Position numbers and translations under genes: made by a program
Shown here: positions 8,229 through 16,769 of the stretch, one piece after another
Position numbering within the stretch: the stretch's first letter is position 1
How the letters are laid out: the number at the start of each line of letters is the position of its first letter
The notes under the pieces: generated by a model
Database searches by the model: none
Seen by the model: only the letters and a program-made list of their open reading frames with translations
Told to the model about the DNA's origin: nothing
Assembly: GCF_944324935.1 (NCBI RefSeq)
Contig: NZ_CALUYG010000021.1
Location: forward strand, 1-47,672
From: an uncultured Desulfovibrio sp.
GTDB taxonomy: Bacteria; Desulfobacterota; Desulfovibrionia; Desulfovibrionales; Desulfovibrionaceae
Reading direction: 5' to 3'
DNA: 47,672 nucleotides

Positions 8229-10922
8229 CTAAAACGTATAGACCAGCTGGAGGCGGCCGCCGATGCTGCGGCGCGTGCCGGCGGCCGCCTCCAGTGCCAG
8301 ATCCAGCCGCAGCGGCGCGGTTTGCGGCGTCACGGCAAGCCCCAGCTCAAAAAGGGCGCTGCTGCCCGCCATGCTGGTGGAAGGGATGCGGATATCGCTG
8401 CTCCGGGAGGTCGCGCGGGCCGTCCCGAGACTTTCGTATTCCCAGCCCGCTCCCATGTAGACGGAAGCGGAGGGGAGGATATCCCCTTCAAGCCGGGCCC
8501 CCAGCCGCACGCGCGAGGAGTCCACGGCGTCAAAGTGGATGGTGTCGCCGTGGATGGTCGTGTCCTGCCCGTCCTGATGGGCGAAGAGATACTTGCCGTA
8601 CACGTCCAGCGTCCAGTCCTCGCTCAGCGGCAGGAGCCAGCCCAGGCCGGCGTGGCCGCCATAATAGGGAGTGACGAGATCGTAGTCCGCGGGACGATCC
8701 ATATTGTCCTGCAGGTCGTCGCTGTACCAGGAGGTATTCACCTGCCCGGCGCGGCCGCTGGCCTCGATGTAAAGGCCGCGCAGAAGCCCCTGGGTAAGGT
8801 CGATGCGTGCGAGCAGCCCGCCGCCTGTGTAGTGGGTGTCGCCATTGCCCGTTATGGTTTCGCCCGCCGCTTCCCGCGATGTGTTCAGGTTGCCGTAGCC
8901 CATTTCAAAAAATGCGCCCACCAGCATATCCATCCATGCCGTTTCGCCATGCCGGGCAAGACCGGTCACGAGGGACATGCCCTGTGTCGTCACGTCGGTA
9001 TCCGTCGTCAGGCTCGCCGCGCCGCCGTAAAGAGTCGCAAAGGCCGCCCATCCCGTGGTATCCGTCTTCCGTGCGGCGGCACGCGCCTCGCGCACGCCCG
9101 CGCCGGCAAGCAGATCGCCGCCCTGATTGAGCATGCCCGCGGCCCCGATGCGGGCCTCGGTCAGCGCGCCTGCAAGGGGGTTGGCGCGGGAGCCGTCGAT
9201 GCGGATATAGATGGAGTCGTCATTGCGGAAGATGGCCCCGTCATACAGGACGGCGTAGCCTTGCTGCAGACTGATGAGGCTGGAAACGTCCGCCTTGGCG
9301 ATGGCCTGACTGTCGTCATGCACGAGCTCGAAGGTCTCGCCGAGGTGAACGTTCCCGCCGGTGATGATGTCCGGCAACTGGGCCGTGACCGTCGTGCCGT
9401 CGAAGTCGTCGTTCTGCGCGCCGCTCACGGTCAGCATGGGGACGCCCGCCGCCGCTGTCCCCGGCGCCGGAAGGACGAAATGCAGGTTGGCGAAACCCGC
9501 CGCACGGGCGACCGTCCCCTGCCAGCTGTCCACAAAGAGGGTATTGCCGCTGCCGCGCGCGGCCACGGCCTTACCGCCGACCTCGCCGCCGAAAAGCCGG
9601 ATGCCTGCCGGCAACGTCGCCTGACGGCCGATGATGATGCTGTTGCCGGTCGCGCTGCCGCCTGCGCCTGTCTGTCCGCCGTAAATATCGCCGTTGACGC
9701 TGCCGTTATTGACCAGAAGGGTATTGTACGAGGCGCTTCCGGCTCCGGCAAGCATGCCGCCCACCAGATCGCCGTCCACCCGGCCGCCTTCCACCACGGC
9801 GATGGTGTTGTCGCTGGCGCTGCTGCTGCCGTTTGTGTCCCGAGCGTCGCCGCCGTGGACCGCGCCCGTCACCCGCGCCCCGCTGCCCACCACGATGGTG
9901 TTGCCCTGCAGAAAGGACGGCACGGCGGTATTGGTTGAATACGCGCCCGTAACATTGGTGACGGTGGTGTCGCTCAGGTAAATCGCGTTATCGGTGGCGG
10001 AAGCCCGCGTGGCGTTGCTTTGCACCGATGCGGCAATGATATTTTCATGGTCGCCGCCGGTTATGGAGATCACATTGCCGTCGGCCACGGCGTCGCCCCC
10101 CGCGCTGAAGGCGCTTGCGCCGACGGTCGCCGTGACCGAGCCGCCGGAGATGCTGATCGTGTTGCCGGAGGCCTCGGCCGAGCCCTTGCCGGCAGCCGAG
10201 CCGCCGTAGAGTTCGTCCACGCTCCCTCCGGCGATGCTGACAATGTTGCCGTAGGCGGCGGCGACCGCCGCTTTGGCGCTGTGGGCGCTGACTCTGCCGC
10301 CGAACACCTGGAGCAGATGGGCTGTGCCGTCGAGGCTCACCCGGTTGTTTGCCGTCATGAACAGGCCGTCGTCGCCGCCATCGGCATACGCATACCCGCC
10401 GTAAGCGGATGCCCACGCCCCCAGCTCGAGCGGTCCGCGCAGGGTCAGGGAATTGCCTGCGGCACTGGCGCTCGTCCCGCTGTGGGCGTATCCGCCGTAG
10501 ATGTCGGGGCTGTCGCCGCTCAGGCCGCCGCTGATGGTGACGGCATTGCTGCCGGCCTGCGCCGTGCCGTTGTCGCTGCGGGCATAGCCGCCGTAAATGC
10601 TGCTGCCGATCGAACCGCCGCTGATGGTGACGATATTGCTGCCGGCCCGCACCGTGCCGCCGGCGCTGCGGGCATAGCCGCCGTAAATGCTGCTGTCGAT
10701 CGAACCGCCGCTGATGGTGAGGCGGGCTCCTTCGGCCTGGGCATCACCGGTGCGCGGCTGTTCTCTCAGCCCGTAGACGTAATTCCAGCTGCCGCCGGAG
10801 ATCGTCAGCTCACCGTCGCCCACCATATCCTGTGCCCGGGGGAGTGCGGAACCGCCCAGCAGAAGCAGCAGTGACAGCACGATCCCGGATCCACATCCAT
10901 GAACACGACAGCAGTGCGGCAT
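8229..10922 (-). CDS. Autotransporter adhesin with GG-repeat passenger
   Basis: This is a type Va secreted surface protein of 897 residues. A signal peptide (VLSLLLLLGGSALPRAQ) is followed by a passenger of degenerate beta-helix repeats (about 45-400) built on ISGG and YGGYA-type turns, for example SIDSSIYGGYARS and its near-duplicate SIGSSIYGGYARS. The C-terminal quarter (about 620-897) alternates amphipathic strands and ends in GRLQLVYTF, the usual outer-membrane barrel terminus with a final Phe. The start at 10922 is set by AGGAGGT; the longer frame to 11033 has no ribosome binding site. The near-identical repeats at 10540-10720 could recombine and change passenger length. Its ligand is unknown. 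Confidence 0.88.
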   Translation of the reverse strand: MPHCCRVHGCGSGIVLSLLLLLGGSALPRAQDMVGDGELTISGGSWNYVYGLREQPRTGDAQAEGARLTISGGSIDSSIYGGYARSAGGTVRAGSNIVTISGGSIGSSIYGGYARSDNGTAQAGSNAVTISGGLSGDSPDIYGGYAHSGTSASAAGNSLTLRGPLELGAWASAYGGYAYADGGDDGLFMTANNRVSLDGTAHLLQVFGGRVSAHSAKAAVAAAYGNIVSIAGGSVDELYGGSAAGKGSAEASGNTISISGGSVTATVGASAFSAGGDAVADGNVISITGGDHENIIAASVQSNATRASATDNAIYLSDTTVTNVTGAYSTNTAVPSFLQGNTIVVGSGARVTGAVHGGDARDTNGSSSASDNTIAVVEGGRVDGDLVGGMLAGAGSASYNTLLVNNGSVNGDIYGGQTGAGGSATGNSIIIGRQATLPAGIRLFGGEVGGKAVAARGSGNTLFVDSWQGTVARAAGFANLHFVLPAPGTAAAGVPMLTVSGAQNDDFDGTTVTAQLPDIITGGNVHLGETFELVHDDSQAIAKADVSSLISLQQGYAVLYDGAIFRNDDSIYIRIDGSRANPLAGALTEARIGAAGMLNQGGDLLAGAGVREARAAARKTDTTGWAAFATLYGGAASLTTDTDVTTQGMSLVTGLARHGETAWMDMLVGAFFEMGYGNLNTSREAAGETITGNGDTHYTGGGLLARIDLTQGLLRGLYIEASGRAGQVNTSWYSDDLQDNMDRPADYDLVTPYYGGHAGLGWLLPLSEDWTLDVYGKYLFAHQDGQDTTIHGDTIHFDAVDSSRVRLGARLEGDILPSASVYMGAGWEYESLGTARATSRSSDIRIPSTSMAGSSALFELGLAVTPQTAPLRLDLALEAAAGTRRSIGGRLQLVYTF

Positions 10923-11073
10923 ATCGACCTCCTGCGCGTAAGGGATTGACCTGAAACGCAGCGTCGTCGTGGCGGCTGCCATTGGTGAGACTGCCGCGCA
11001 GCGTCCCGTCGCGTTTCCCGGCAAAGAGGACACGGCCCATGTGAAGCATCATACGGAGAAGTCTTTCAAAAAA

Positions 11074-11102
11074 AGTATACGATCACTTTCGCAAGAAAGC
11101 AA
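11074..11102 (-). promoter_or_regulatory. Promoter of the autotransporter gene
   Basis: On the minus strand TTGCTT is separated by 17 nt from TATACT. The block sits in an AT-rich island (11066-11122) within GC-rich DNA. It implies a leader of about 145 nt before the ATG at 10922. Confidence 0.7.
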
Positions 11103-11402
11103 CATTTATATAAAAAGATACGTTGTGCTGCGTCCATGCGGTCGACCGCGGCAGGGGGGCGGCACGCAGGAGAGGGAACGAGACGTGCGTCGCTCCACGT
11201 CACGCCGTTGCCGGTCTCCAGGCAGCGCAGGTCACATGGTACGCGTCATGCCAACACTGCGCGGGCATTGCAATCCGCGAACACGCATGTCCCACGTTCA
11301 TGGGGGACAGCCAGGCTGCCGGCCGCCGAGGAGATGGCGGGCGATCCGCGTCCGGCAGCATGCGCAAGCCGACAGGGCGAGACGGTGGTGAGGGACGGCA
11401 GC

Positions 11403-11436
11403 AAAAGAAGGGGTCACGGCGCTTGACCGTGCCCCC
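11403..11436 (-). terminator. Terminator of tRNA-Ala
   Basis: Minus strand: GGGG-CACGG, loop TCAAGCG, CCGTG-ACCCC, then TTCTTTT, starting about 10 nt beyond the CCA end. Confidence 0.75.
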
Positions 11437-11446
11437 TTGTGCATTC

Positions 11447-11522
11447 TGGTGGAGAAGAGGAGACTTGAACTCCCGACCCCCGCCTTGCGAAGGCGATGCT
11501 CTCCCAGCTGAGCTACTTCCCC
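11447..11522 (-). tRNA. tRNA-Ala(CGC)
   Basis: This is a 76-nt cloverleaf including an encoded CCA end. Acceptor GGGGAAG pairs with CTTCTCC and contains the G3-U70 wobble that identifies alanine tRNAs. The D arm is GCTC/GAGC. The anticodon loop TTCGCAA gives anticodon CGC (codon GCG). The T arm is GGGAG-TTCAAGT-CTCCT. It has its own promoter and terminator and lies just downstream of aprA. Confidence 0.96.
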
Positions 11523-11546
11523 TTTTGTGCGTTCACACAAGAACGA

Positions 11547-11575
11547 TATCTAGCCGAAACGCGGGAGCGTGTCAA
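11547..11575 (-). promoter_or_regulatory. Promoter of tRNA-Ala
   Basis: Minus strand TTGACA and TAGATA are 17 nt apart, about 25 nt upstream of the mature tRNA 5' end and immediately after the aprA stop codon. Confidence 0.8.
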
Positions 11576-11587
11576 TCTTTTTTCCCG

Positions 11588-13582
11588 CTAACCGTTCGCC
11601 TCGGGGACAAGCTGGATGTAGGGACGCTTGAAGAGGCGCGTTTCCCCGCTTTTCGGATCATGTACGGAGTTGACGAAGCATTTCCAGGCGGCGTCGTCCA
11701 GCGGCATGTGGTCGCTGCGGTAGTAGAAGCCGGGGTAGCGGGTCTCTTCCCGGAAGGCCATATGCTGCATATGCAGGCGGACCGTCCAGAGGCGGTGGTA
11801 GTTTTCCCAGCAGCGCAAGAGCTCGTGCAGATCGCGGGCGGCCAGGCGCGCGGAGTCTTCCTCCAGCATGTCCAGCAGCTCGAAACCGCGTTCCAGCATG
11901 GCCTGCGAAGTGATGTAGAAGGTGGACACGCCACCGCCGTATTCGTCCGTGCATTTCATAAGCCGCAGCATGAAGTGACGGGGCGTGAGCATGTGAGGGT
12001 TCACCTCAATGTCGGTGGTGGCGTCCTTGTAGGTCTCGAAGGTGCGCCACGGCGCATAGATCATGTCGGCCAGGGCCTGCGGCGTCTGTGCGGGCACGGG
12101 CGTTTCGCCGGCATGGTCCACACACCAGCGCACCATCTGCTTGCCGGCGATGCGGCCTTCGGCATGTGACCCGGAGGAGAACTTGTGCCCCGAAGCGCCC
12201 ACGCCGTCGCCGCAGGTGAACAGGCCCTCGATGGTGGTCATGCGGTTGTAGACCTTGCCGTTGGCGGCCCGGATCTTGTACTCCGCGGGGACCCAGTCTT
12301 CATCGGGCCCGGAGACCCAGATGCCGCAGCAGCCCGAATGCGAGCCCAGGAGGTAAGGCTCGGTGGGCATGATCTCCGAACCGCGTTCTTCCGGCGCGGT
12401 ATTGGTGCTGGCCCAGAGATTGGCCTGGGCCACGCACATGTCCAGAAAATCTTCCCAGGCCTCGCTTTCCAGTGCTTTCTGCTGTTTTTCGTCAAGCGAG
12501 GCGAAGGTATTGCGCAGGGCCGTACGGGTGTCCATGAGGATGGGGCCGCGGCCTTCGCGCATCTCCCGCAGCATCATGTGGTTGCGCAGACAGGTGGGGA
12601 CCACATGACCGCGCGCGTAGCCGCGTTCCTCATAGGGGCGCAGCATGCCCTTGTTGTTCTCGCAATAATCGTCGCCCAGGGCGTTGACGGCCTTGGCCCG
12701 GAACAGCAGGAACCATGCGCCCACGGGGCCGTAGCCGTCCTTGAAGCGCGCCGGCACGAAGCGGTTTTCCATCATGGTCATTTCCGCGCCGATCTGGGCG
12801 CTCATGGCGTAGGTGGAACCGGCGTTCCAGACGGGATACCAGGCCCGGCCCAGTCCCTCGCCGCAGGAGCGGGGGCGGTAGACGTTCACCGCGCCGCCGG
12901 CGGCCAGCAGAACGGCCTTGGCCCGGAAGACGTGTACTTCATTACGCCGGACGCTGAAGCCCACCGCCCCGGCGATGCGCCCGGGGTTGTCCTTGTCCGT
13001 CAGGAGGCGGACGATGAACACCCGTTCGAGGATGCGTTCCGGTCCCAGCGCCTTGCGGGCGGCCTCCGCCACGATGCACTTGTAGGATTCACCGTTGATC
13101 ATAATCTGCCAGCGGCCGGAGCGTACGGGCTTGTCGCCCTTGCGCAGGGATTTCCCGGCAGCCCTGGCCTCGGCGCCGTCCAGGTTGTGGCCGTCATCCC
13201 CCTTGATCCAGCAGGGCAGGCCCCAGTCTTCGAAAAGATGGACGGAGTCGTCCACATGGCGGCCCACATCATAGATGAGGTCTTCGCGCACCAGGCCCAT
13301 GAGGTCGGTACGCACCATGCGCACATAGTCTTCCGGGCTGTTGTCGCCGAGATAGGTATTGATGGCGGACAGGCCCTGCGCCACGGCGCCGCTGCGTTCC
13401 AGGGCGGCCTTGTCCACCATGAGCATCTTCAGGCCGTGGCGGTCTCCCCAGCGCACGGTTTCATAGGCCGCGCCACAGGCGCCCATGCCGCCGCCGATGA
13501 TGAGCATGTCCAGATCGTGTTCGATGATGTCGGGAGCGGCCAGCGGCAGGCCGGCCTGCTGGTGGGATGCGGTATGGCTCAT
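11588..13582 (-). CDS. aprA: Adenylylsulfate reductase alpha subunit (AprA)
   Basis: This is the FAD subunit of dissimilatory APS reductase, which reduces adenosine 5'-phosphosulfate to sulfite and AMP in the cytoplasm. At 664 residues it has the full family length. The FAD-binding N-terminus (LIIGGGMGACGAA) and the conserved NRFVPARFKDGYGPVGAW and LLGSHSGCCGIWVSGP blocks around the active site are present, as is a C-terminal RDLHELLRCWENYHRLWTV block. The start codon overlaps the aprB stop (ATGA), so the two are translationally coupled. The electron-donor genes qmoABC, commonly next to aprBA in Desulfovibrio, are absent; a tRNA follows. Confidence 0.97.
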   Translation of the reverse strand: MSHTASHQQAGLPLAAPDIIEHDLDMLIIGGGMGACGAAYETVRWGDRHGLKMLMVDKAALERSGAVAQGLSAINTYLGDNSPEDYVRMVRTDLMGLVREDLIYDVGRHVDDSVHLFEDWGLPCWIKGDDGHNLDGAEARAAGKSLRKGDKPVRSGRWQIMINGESYKCIVAEAARKALGPERILERVFIVRLLTDKDNPGRIAGAVGFSVRRNEVHVFRAKAVLLAAGGAVNVYRPRSCGEGLGRAWYPVWNAGSTYAMSAQIGAEMTMMENRFVPARFKDGYGPVGAWFLLFRAKAVNALGDDYCENNKGMLRPYEERGYARGHVVPTCLRNHMMLREMREGRGPILMDTRTALRNTFASLDEKQQKALESEAWEDFLDMCVAQANLWASTNTAPEERGSEIMPTEPYLLGSHSGCCGIWVSGPDEDWVPAEYKIRAANGKVYNRMTTIEGLFTCGDGVGASGHKFSSGSHAEGRIAGKQMVRWCVDHAGETPVPAQTPQALADMIYAPWRTFETYKDATTDIEVNPHMLTPRHFMLRLMKCTDEYGGGVSTFYITSQAMLERGFELLDMLEEDSARLAARDLHELLRCWENYHRLWTVRLHMQHMAFREETRYPGFYYRSDHMPLDDAAWKCFVNSVHDPKSGETRLFKRPYIQLVPEANG

Positions 13583-14085
13583 GCTTCCTCCCGGCGGGGG
13601 CTGTGGGTCCGAAATATGCGCTGTTTGTCCGGCTCGCTGACCGTGGCCCGTACCGGAGCGGCAGGGGCGGGGAGGACGGCCGGGGCTTCTTCCGTGCTCA
13701 GGCGGTTGTCTTCCAGCGAGGCATCCGGCCCGAGAGCCGCGGGCAGCTCGATGGAGTCTTCGGCGGTGGTGCGGATGGGGAAGCTGAAGCGTTTCTGCAA
13801 ACCGTTACGGAAGCGGACGGTCCAGGAGATCTGCTGCGAACCGCGCAGGGGCAGGCAGACGCCGCCCAGCGGGGCAAAGTCCGCATAGGGACGGACGGAA
13901 ATAGCCCCCTGCGGACAGATCTTGACGCAGGAATAGCATTCCCAGCAGGCGTCCGGTTCCTGGTTGAAGGCTTTCATGCTCGTGCTGTCCAGCAGCATGA
14001 GGTCATTGGGACAGACGTACATGCAGGCGGTGCGCTGACCACCCTTGCAGCCGTCGCATTTGGCGGGATCGACATAGGTCGGCAT
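13579..14085 (-). CDS. aprB: Adenylylsulfate reductase beta subunit (AprB)
   Basis: This is the electron-transfer subunit of APS reductase, with two [4Fe-4S] clusters. Both cysteine sets are intact: CDGC...TACMYVC near residues 10-25 and CWECYSCVKIC near 47-57. I start it at MPTYVDPAKC (14085, CAGGAG upstream, 168 residues); the longer open frame adds 12 unlikely residues. The last 50 residues are Pro/Ala/Glu-rich (for example EEAPAVLPAPAAPVRATV). They do not resemble the tail I recall for Desulfovibrio AprB, which ends around a Cys-Trp-Phe-Asp motif and wraps AprA. It follows the pgl gene by 62 nt and overlaps aprA by 4 nt. Confidence 0.95.
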   Translation of the reverse strand: MPTYVDPAKCDGCKGGQRTACMYVCPNDLMLLDSTSMKAFNQEPDACWECYSCVKICPQGAISVRPYADFAPLGGVCLPLRGSQQISWTVRFRNGLQKRFSFPIRTTAEDSIELPAALGPDASLEDNRLSTEEAPAVLPAPAAPVRATVSEPDKQRIFRTHSPRREEA

Positions 14086-14147
14086 GGCGGCTCCTGTGTA
14101 AAAAGAAAAACCGTCGGGCATTCCGCGCCGCGAAGGGGAACGGGCTG

Positions 14148-14894
14148 TTACTCGCCGGTGGCGGCGGCTTCGTCCACGACCCAGATAAGGTCGCCGACCG
14201 TGGGCCGCACGAACTGGGCGGGCAGGGTCGGTTCATCCAGCAGGTTGAGGGCCTTGCTCAGCACGGCGTGCTTTTCCTTGCCGGTGACGAGGAACATGCA
14301 GCAGCGGGAGTTGTTGATGACCGGCAGGGTCAGCGTCAGGCGGTCGGCCTTGCGTTCCGGCACATATTGGTCGATGACAAGGCGTCTGCGCTCCACCAGC
14401 GCGGGGGAGTTGGGGAAGATGGAGCCCGTATGGCCGTCATCGCCGACTCCCAGCAGCATGAAGTCGAAGCGGGGGACCTCTGTGGGGCCGATGTTGAAAT
14501 CAGCGCGGATCTGTTCCTCATACATGGCGGCGGCTTTGACGGGGTCAAGTTCGCCGCGCATGCGGAAAAAGTGCGTTACCGGCAGATGCGAGAGCATCTC
14601 GCGCCGGGCGAGGCCGTAATTGCTGTCCGGGTGATCAGGCCCGACACAGCGCTCGTCCACCCAGAAAAAGGTGATCTTGTCCCACGGCAGACGATCCGCC
14701 CAGTCATGGGCGGTCAGCAGACGAAAGAGCGGGATGGGGGTCTGTCCGCCGGACAGGGCTATCTTGAAGACGCCGCGTTCACTGACCGCCTCCTCACAGG
14801 CGGCGGCCAGGATGTGTGCGGCGCGTTCGGCCATGGCGGCCGGATTTTTATGGATATGTACGGAAAGATGTATGGAACGGCTGCGAGCTTGCAT
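14148..14894 (-). CDS. pgl: 6-phosphogluconolactonase
   Basis: This enzyme hydrolyses 6-phosphogluconolactone in the oxidative pentose phosphate pathway. Its 248 residues match the DevB/SOL-type family in length and motifs: IALSGGQTPIPLFRLL near residue 45, FFWVDERCVGPDHPDSNYG near 75, and LLGVGDDGHTGSIFP near 150, all diagnostic of the glucosamine-6-P isomerase/lactonase fold. GGAG precedes the ATG. No glucose-6-phosphate dehydrogenase is in the window. It is the first gene of an apparent pgl-aprB-aprA run, an unexpected pairing of carbon and sulfur metabolism that may be no more than proximity. Confidence 0.92.
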   Translation of the reverse strand: MQARSRSIHLSVHIHKNPAAMAERAAHILAAACEEAVSERGVFKIALSGGQTPIPLFRLLTAHDWADRLPWDKITFFWVDERCVGPDHPDSNYGLARREMLSHLPVTHFFRMRGELDPVKAAAMYEEQIRADFNIGPTEVPRFDFMLLGVGDDGHTGSIFPNSPALVERRRLVIDQYVPERKADRLTLTLPVINNSRCCMFLVTGKEKHAVLSKALNLLDEPTLPAQFVRPTVGDLIWVVDEAAATGE

Positions 14895-15181
14895 AAGGGG
14901 GACTCCTTCTGTTACGGAGGCGAGTATGCCACAGGCCGCAGGTGGAGAAAAGGCTTTTTTGGGGCGTTTGGCCGGCTTCGGACGACATGGCAGGAGGAAG
15001 ACGGGCCGCTCCGGCGAATGCCGCCGGCCGTGATGGGAGCTTTGTGCCGGCCTGCCGTCGCATTTCCTGTTGAAGCCATATGCCTGATGACGTAAAAGGA
15101 CCGAAAGGGCAGCGCCGTGTCCGGCATGCGCATGCCGCGCGCAACGGGCCCTTGCGCTGCACGTCTATCCAGGAGATGCCC

Positions 15182-15871
15182 ATGCTGCCCGCCATTCATA
15201 TCGACCCCGCCCTGCTGGAGCGCTGCCCGCACACACGGCTGGGCTGCCTTGCCCATATGGTCACGGTGGAGGAGTCCCGTGAGGATCTGCAGACCTATCT
15301 TGGCGGCGTGATCGCCCCCTTCCTGCGGCATATGCTTGAAACGACGCCGCTGGCGGACATCCCCAACCTGCGGGAGTCCCGCGCCGCCTACAAGGCCTTC
15401 GGCAAGGATCCCGGGCGCTGCCGCATCTCTTCGGAGGCCCTGTACCGCCGCATCCGGCAGGGCAAGGAGCTTTACCGCATCAACAGCATCGTGGACGCCA
15501 ACAACCTCGCCTCCCTGGAAACGGGTTTTTCCATCGGCTCCTACGATCTCAACGCCATCAGCGGCGACATCGTGCTGCGCCTTGGCCGGGAGGGCGAAGC
15601 CTATGCCGGCATCGGCAAGGACAGCATCGACCTCTGTCACCTGCCGTTGCTCGCGGATGAGCAGGGGCCGTTCGGCGGCGCGACCAGCGATTCAACGCGC
15701 GCCATGATCACCGCAACGACGGCCGCCTGCCTGACCGTCATCTACGGTTTTTCCACCCTGGAACGTCTGGAGGAGGCCCTGGCTCTGACGGCCGGTCATT
15801 TCGCCGCCTATACGCAGAGTCGTCCTCTGGTCGCGCCGTTCGTGGTGCAGGGGGAAGTCTCCCGGTCCTGA
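15182..15871 (+). CDS. B3/4 domain protein, possible tRNA-editing factor
   Basis: This 229-residue protein is built on the B3/4 fold of the phenylalanyl-tRNA synthetase beta subunit. The typical stretches are RAAYKAFGKDPGRCRISSEA, LYRINSIVDANNLASLETGF, and later GGATSDSTRAMITATT. Freestanding members are thought to deacylate mischarged tRNA, but few are characterised. AGGAG sits 6 nt before the ATG at 15182; the open frame extending back to 15080 is not needed. It is followed by the TrmO-like gene after 38 nt, so two putative tRNA quality genes form a unit. Confidence 0.8.
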   Translation: MLPAIHIDPALLERCPHTRLGCLAHMVTVEESREDLQTYLGGVIAPFLRHMLETTPLADIPNLRESRAAYKAFGKDPGRCRISSEALYRRIRQGKELYRINSIVDANNLASLETGFSIGSYDLNAISGDIVLRLGREGEAYAGIGKDSIDLCHLPLLADEQGPFGGATSDSTRAMITATTAACLTVIYGFSTLERLEEALALTAGHFAAYTQSRPLVAPFVVQGEVSRS

Positions 15872-15909
15872 GCGGAGGGCCGCGGGCACGCGTCCGTGCA
15901 GGAGCAGCC

Positions 15910-16407
15910 ATGCAGCAGGCCTTTTCCTTTCAGCCCATCGGCATCGTCCGCAGCCGGCATCATCTGGCCGCACAAACGCCCATTCAGCCCGTCTATGCCG
16001 CCGACTTCCCCGGCACGGTGGAAGTATTTCCCGCCTTTGCCCCCGGGCTGCGGGATCTGGACGGCTATTCGCATATCTATCTGATCTATGTCCTGGACAG
16101 GGCCGGTGAGCCCCGTCTGACGGTCAAGCCCTTCCTGCAGGATGTGGAGCGCGGCATCTTCGCCACACGCGCGCCCTGCCGTCCCAACCCCATCGGCATG
16201 AGCATCGTGCCGCTCCTGCGGGTGGAAGGGAACATCCTGCATGTGGGGGCGCTGGACATCCTGGACGGCACGCCTCTGCTGGACATCAAGCCCTATTCCC
16301 GGCGATTCGACTGTCTGACCGCCACGCGCAACGGCTGGCAGGACGAGGTGGACGAGGCGGACGCCCGCATCCGGGGCCGCCGTGACTGCCCCGCCGGCAC
16401 TGACTGA
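15910..16407 (+). CDS. TrmO-like tRNA (t6A37) N6-methyltransferase
   Basis: The 165-residue protein belongs to the TsaA/YaeB/TrmO beta-barrel family, which methylates N6-threonylcarbamoyladenosine at position 37 of tRNA-Thr using S-adenosylmethionine. Family motifs visible are PIGIVRSRH at the start, YSHIYLIYVLDRA near 55, FATRAPCRPNPIGMSIV near 90 and LDILDGTPLLDIKPY near 120. The enteric C-terminal extension is missing, as in the short bacterial and archaeal forms. An AGGAG-type site precedes the ATG. It is co-directional with the B3/4 gene. Confidence 0.88.
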   Translation: MQQAFSFQPIGIVRSRHHLAAQTPIQPVYAADFPGTVEVFPAFAPGLRDLDGYSHIYLIYVLDRAGEPRLTVKPFLQDVERGIFATRAPCRPNPIGMSIVPLLRVEGNILHVGALDILDGTPLLDIKPYSRRFDCLTATRNGWQDEVDEADARIRGRRDCPAGTD

Positions 16408-16769
16408 TCATCGGCGGGGCTCGCGCTCCGCGATGGCCGCAGCGCGCATGCGTCCCGGGGCATCCCGCGTCGCCTGCCGTTCTGTTTCGTCATCTTTTTT
16501 CTCTTCTTTTTTTCTGGCAGCCGGCGGAAAAGCCGTGCACGGAATGGCGTCCCCCATAGGAATGGGGGATGCGGAAAAACATACATTCTTGTGTGTATTT
16601 ATCGTCGTGCCAGCCTGAGTTGTCATGTTGCGGATAAAAGAGGTTTTGCATCAGGAGCGTTTTTCTTCAAAAAGGAATACTTTTTTTAAAAAAAATTATT
16701 TTCCAAAAAATACTTGAGATTCAACATTGTCTATGTAACCTTTGCAAAAAAAGAAGAGGAGAAGTGAAT
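16408..16769. other. Long upstream region of the MucR gene
   Basis: This 362-nt stretch has no gene. It contains pyrimidine-rich runs near 16490-16515 and an inverted repeat around 16551-16569 (CCCCAT/ATGGGG type). From 16660 to 16755 it is strikingly AT-rich, with runs of T and A in a GC-rich genome. MucR/Ros proteins favour AT-rich DNA, so this is a reasonable place for autoregulation. I could not pick a convincing -35/-10 pair. Confidence 0.45.

Larger units (their letters stand above)
10923..11446. other. Intergenic region between autotransporter and tRNA-Ala
   Basis: No gene is supported here. The stretch holds the autotransporter promoter (11074-11102), an approximately 145-nt untranslated leader and, at 11403-11436, the tRNA terminator. 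Positions 11110-11400 show nothing recognisable. Confidence 0.5.

Noticed and set aside
10540-10720. Direct repeats resembling a CRISPR array
   Set aside because: The repeats are coding repeats of the autotransporter passenger, with no spacer-repeat architecture and no cas genes nearby.
14895-15181. Possible gene or RNA between pgl and the B3/4 gene
   Set aside because: Only 287 nt, with no start signals and no structured element; a weak minus-strand TTTTCT-N17-CATACT pair was not strong enough to list.
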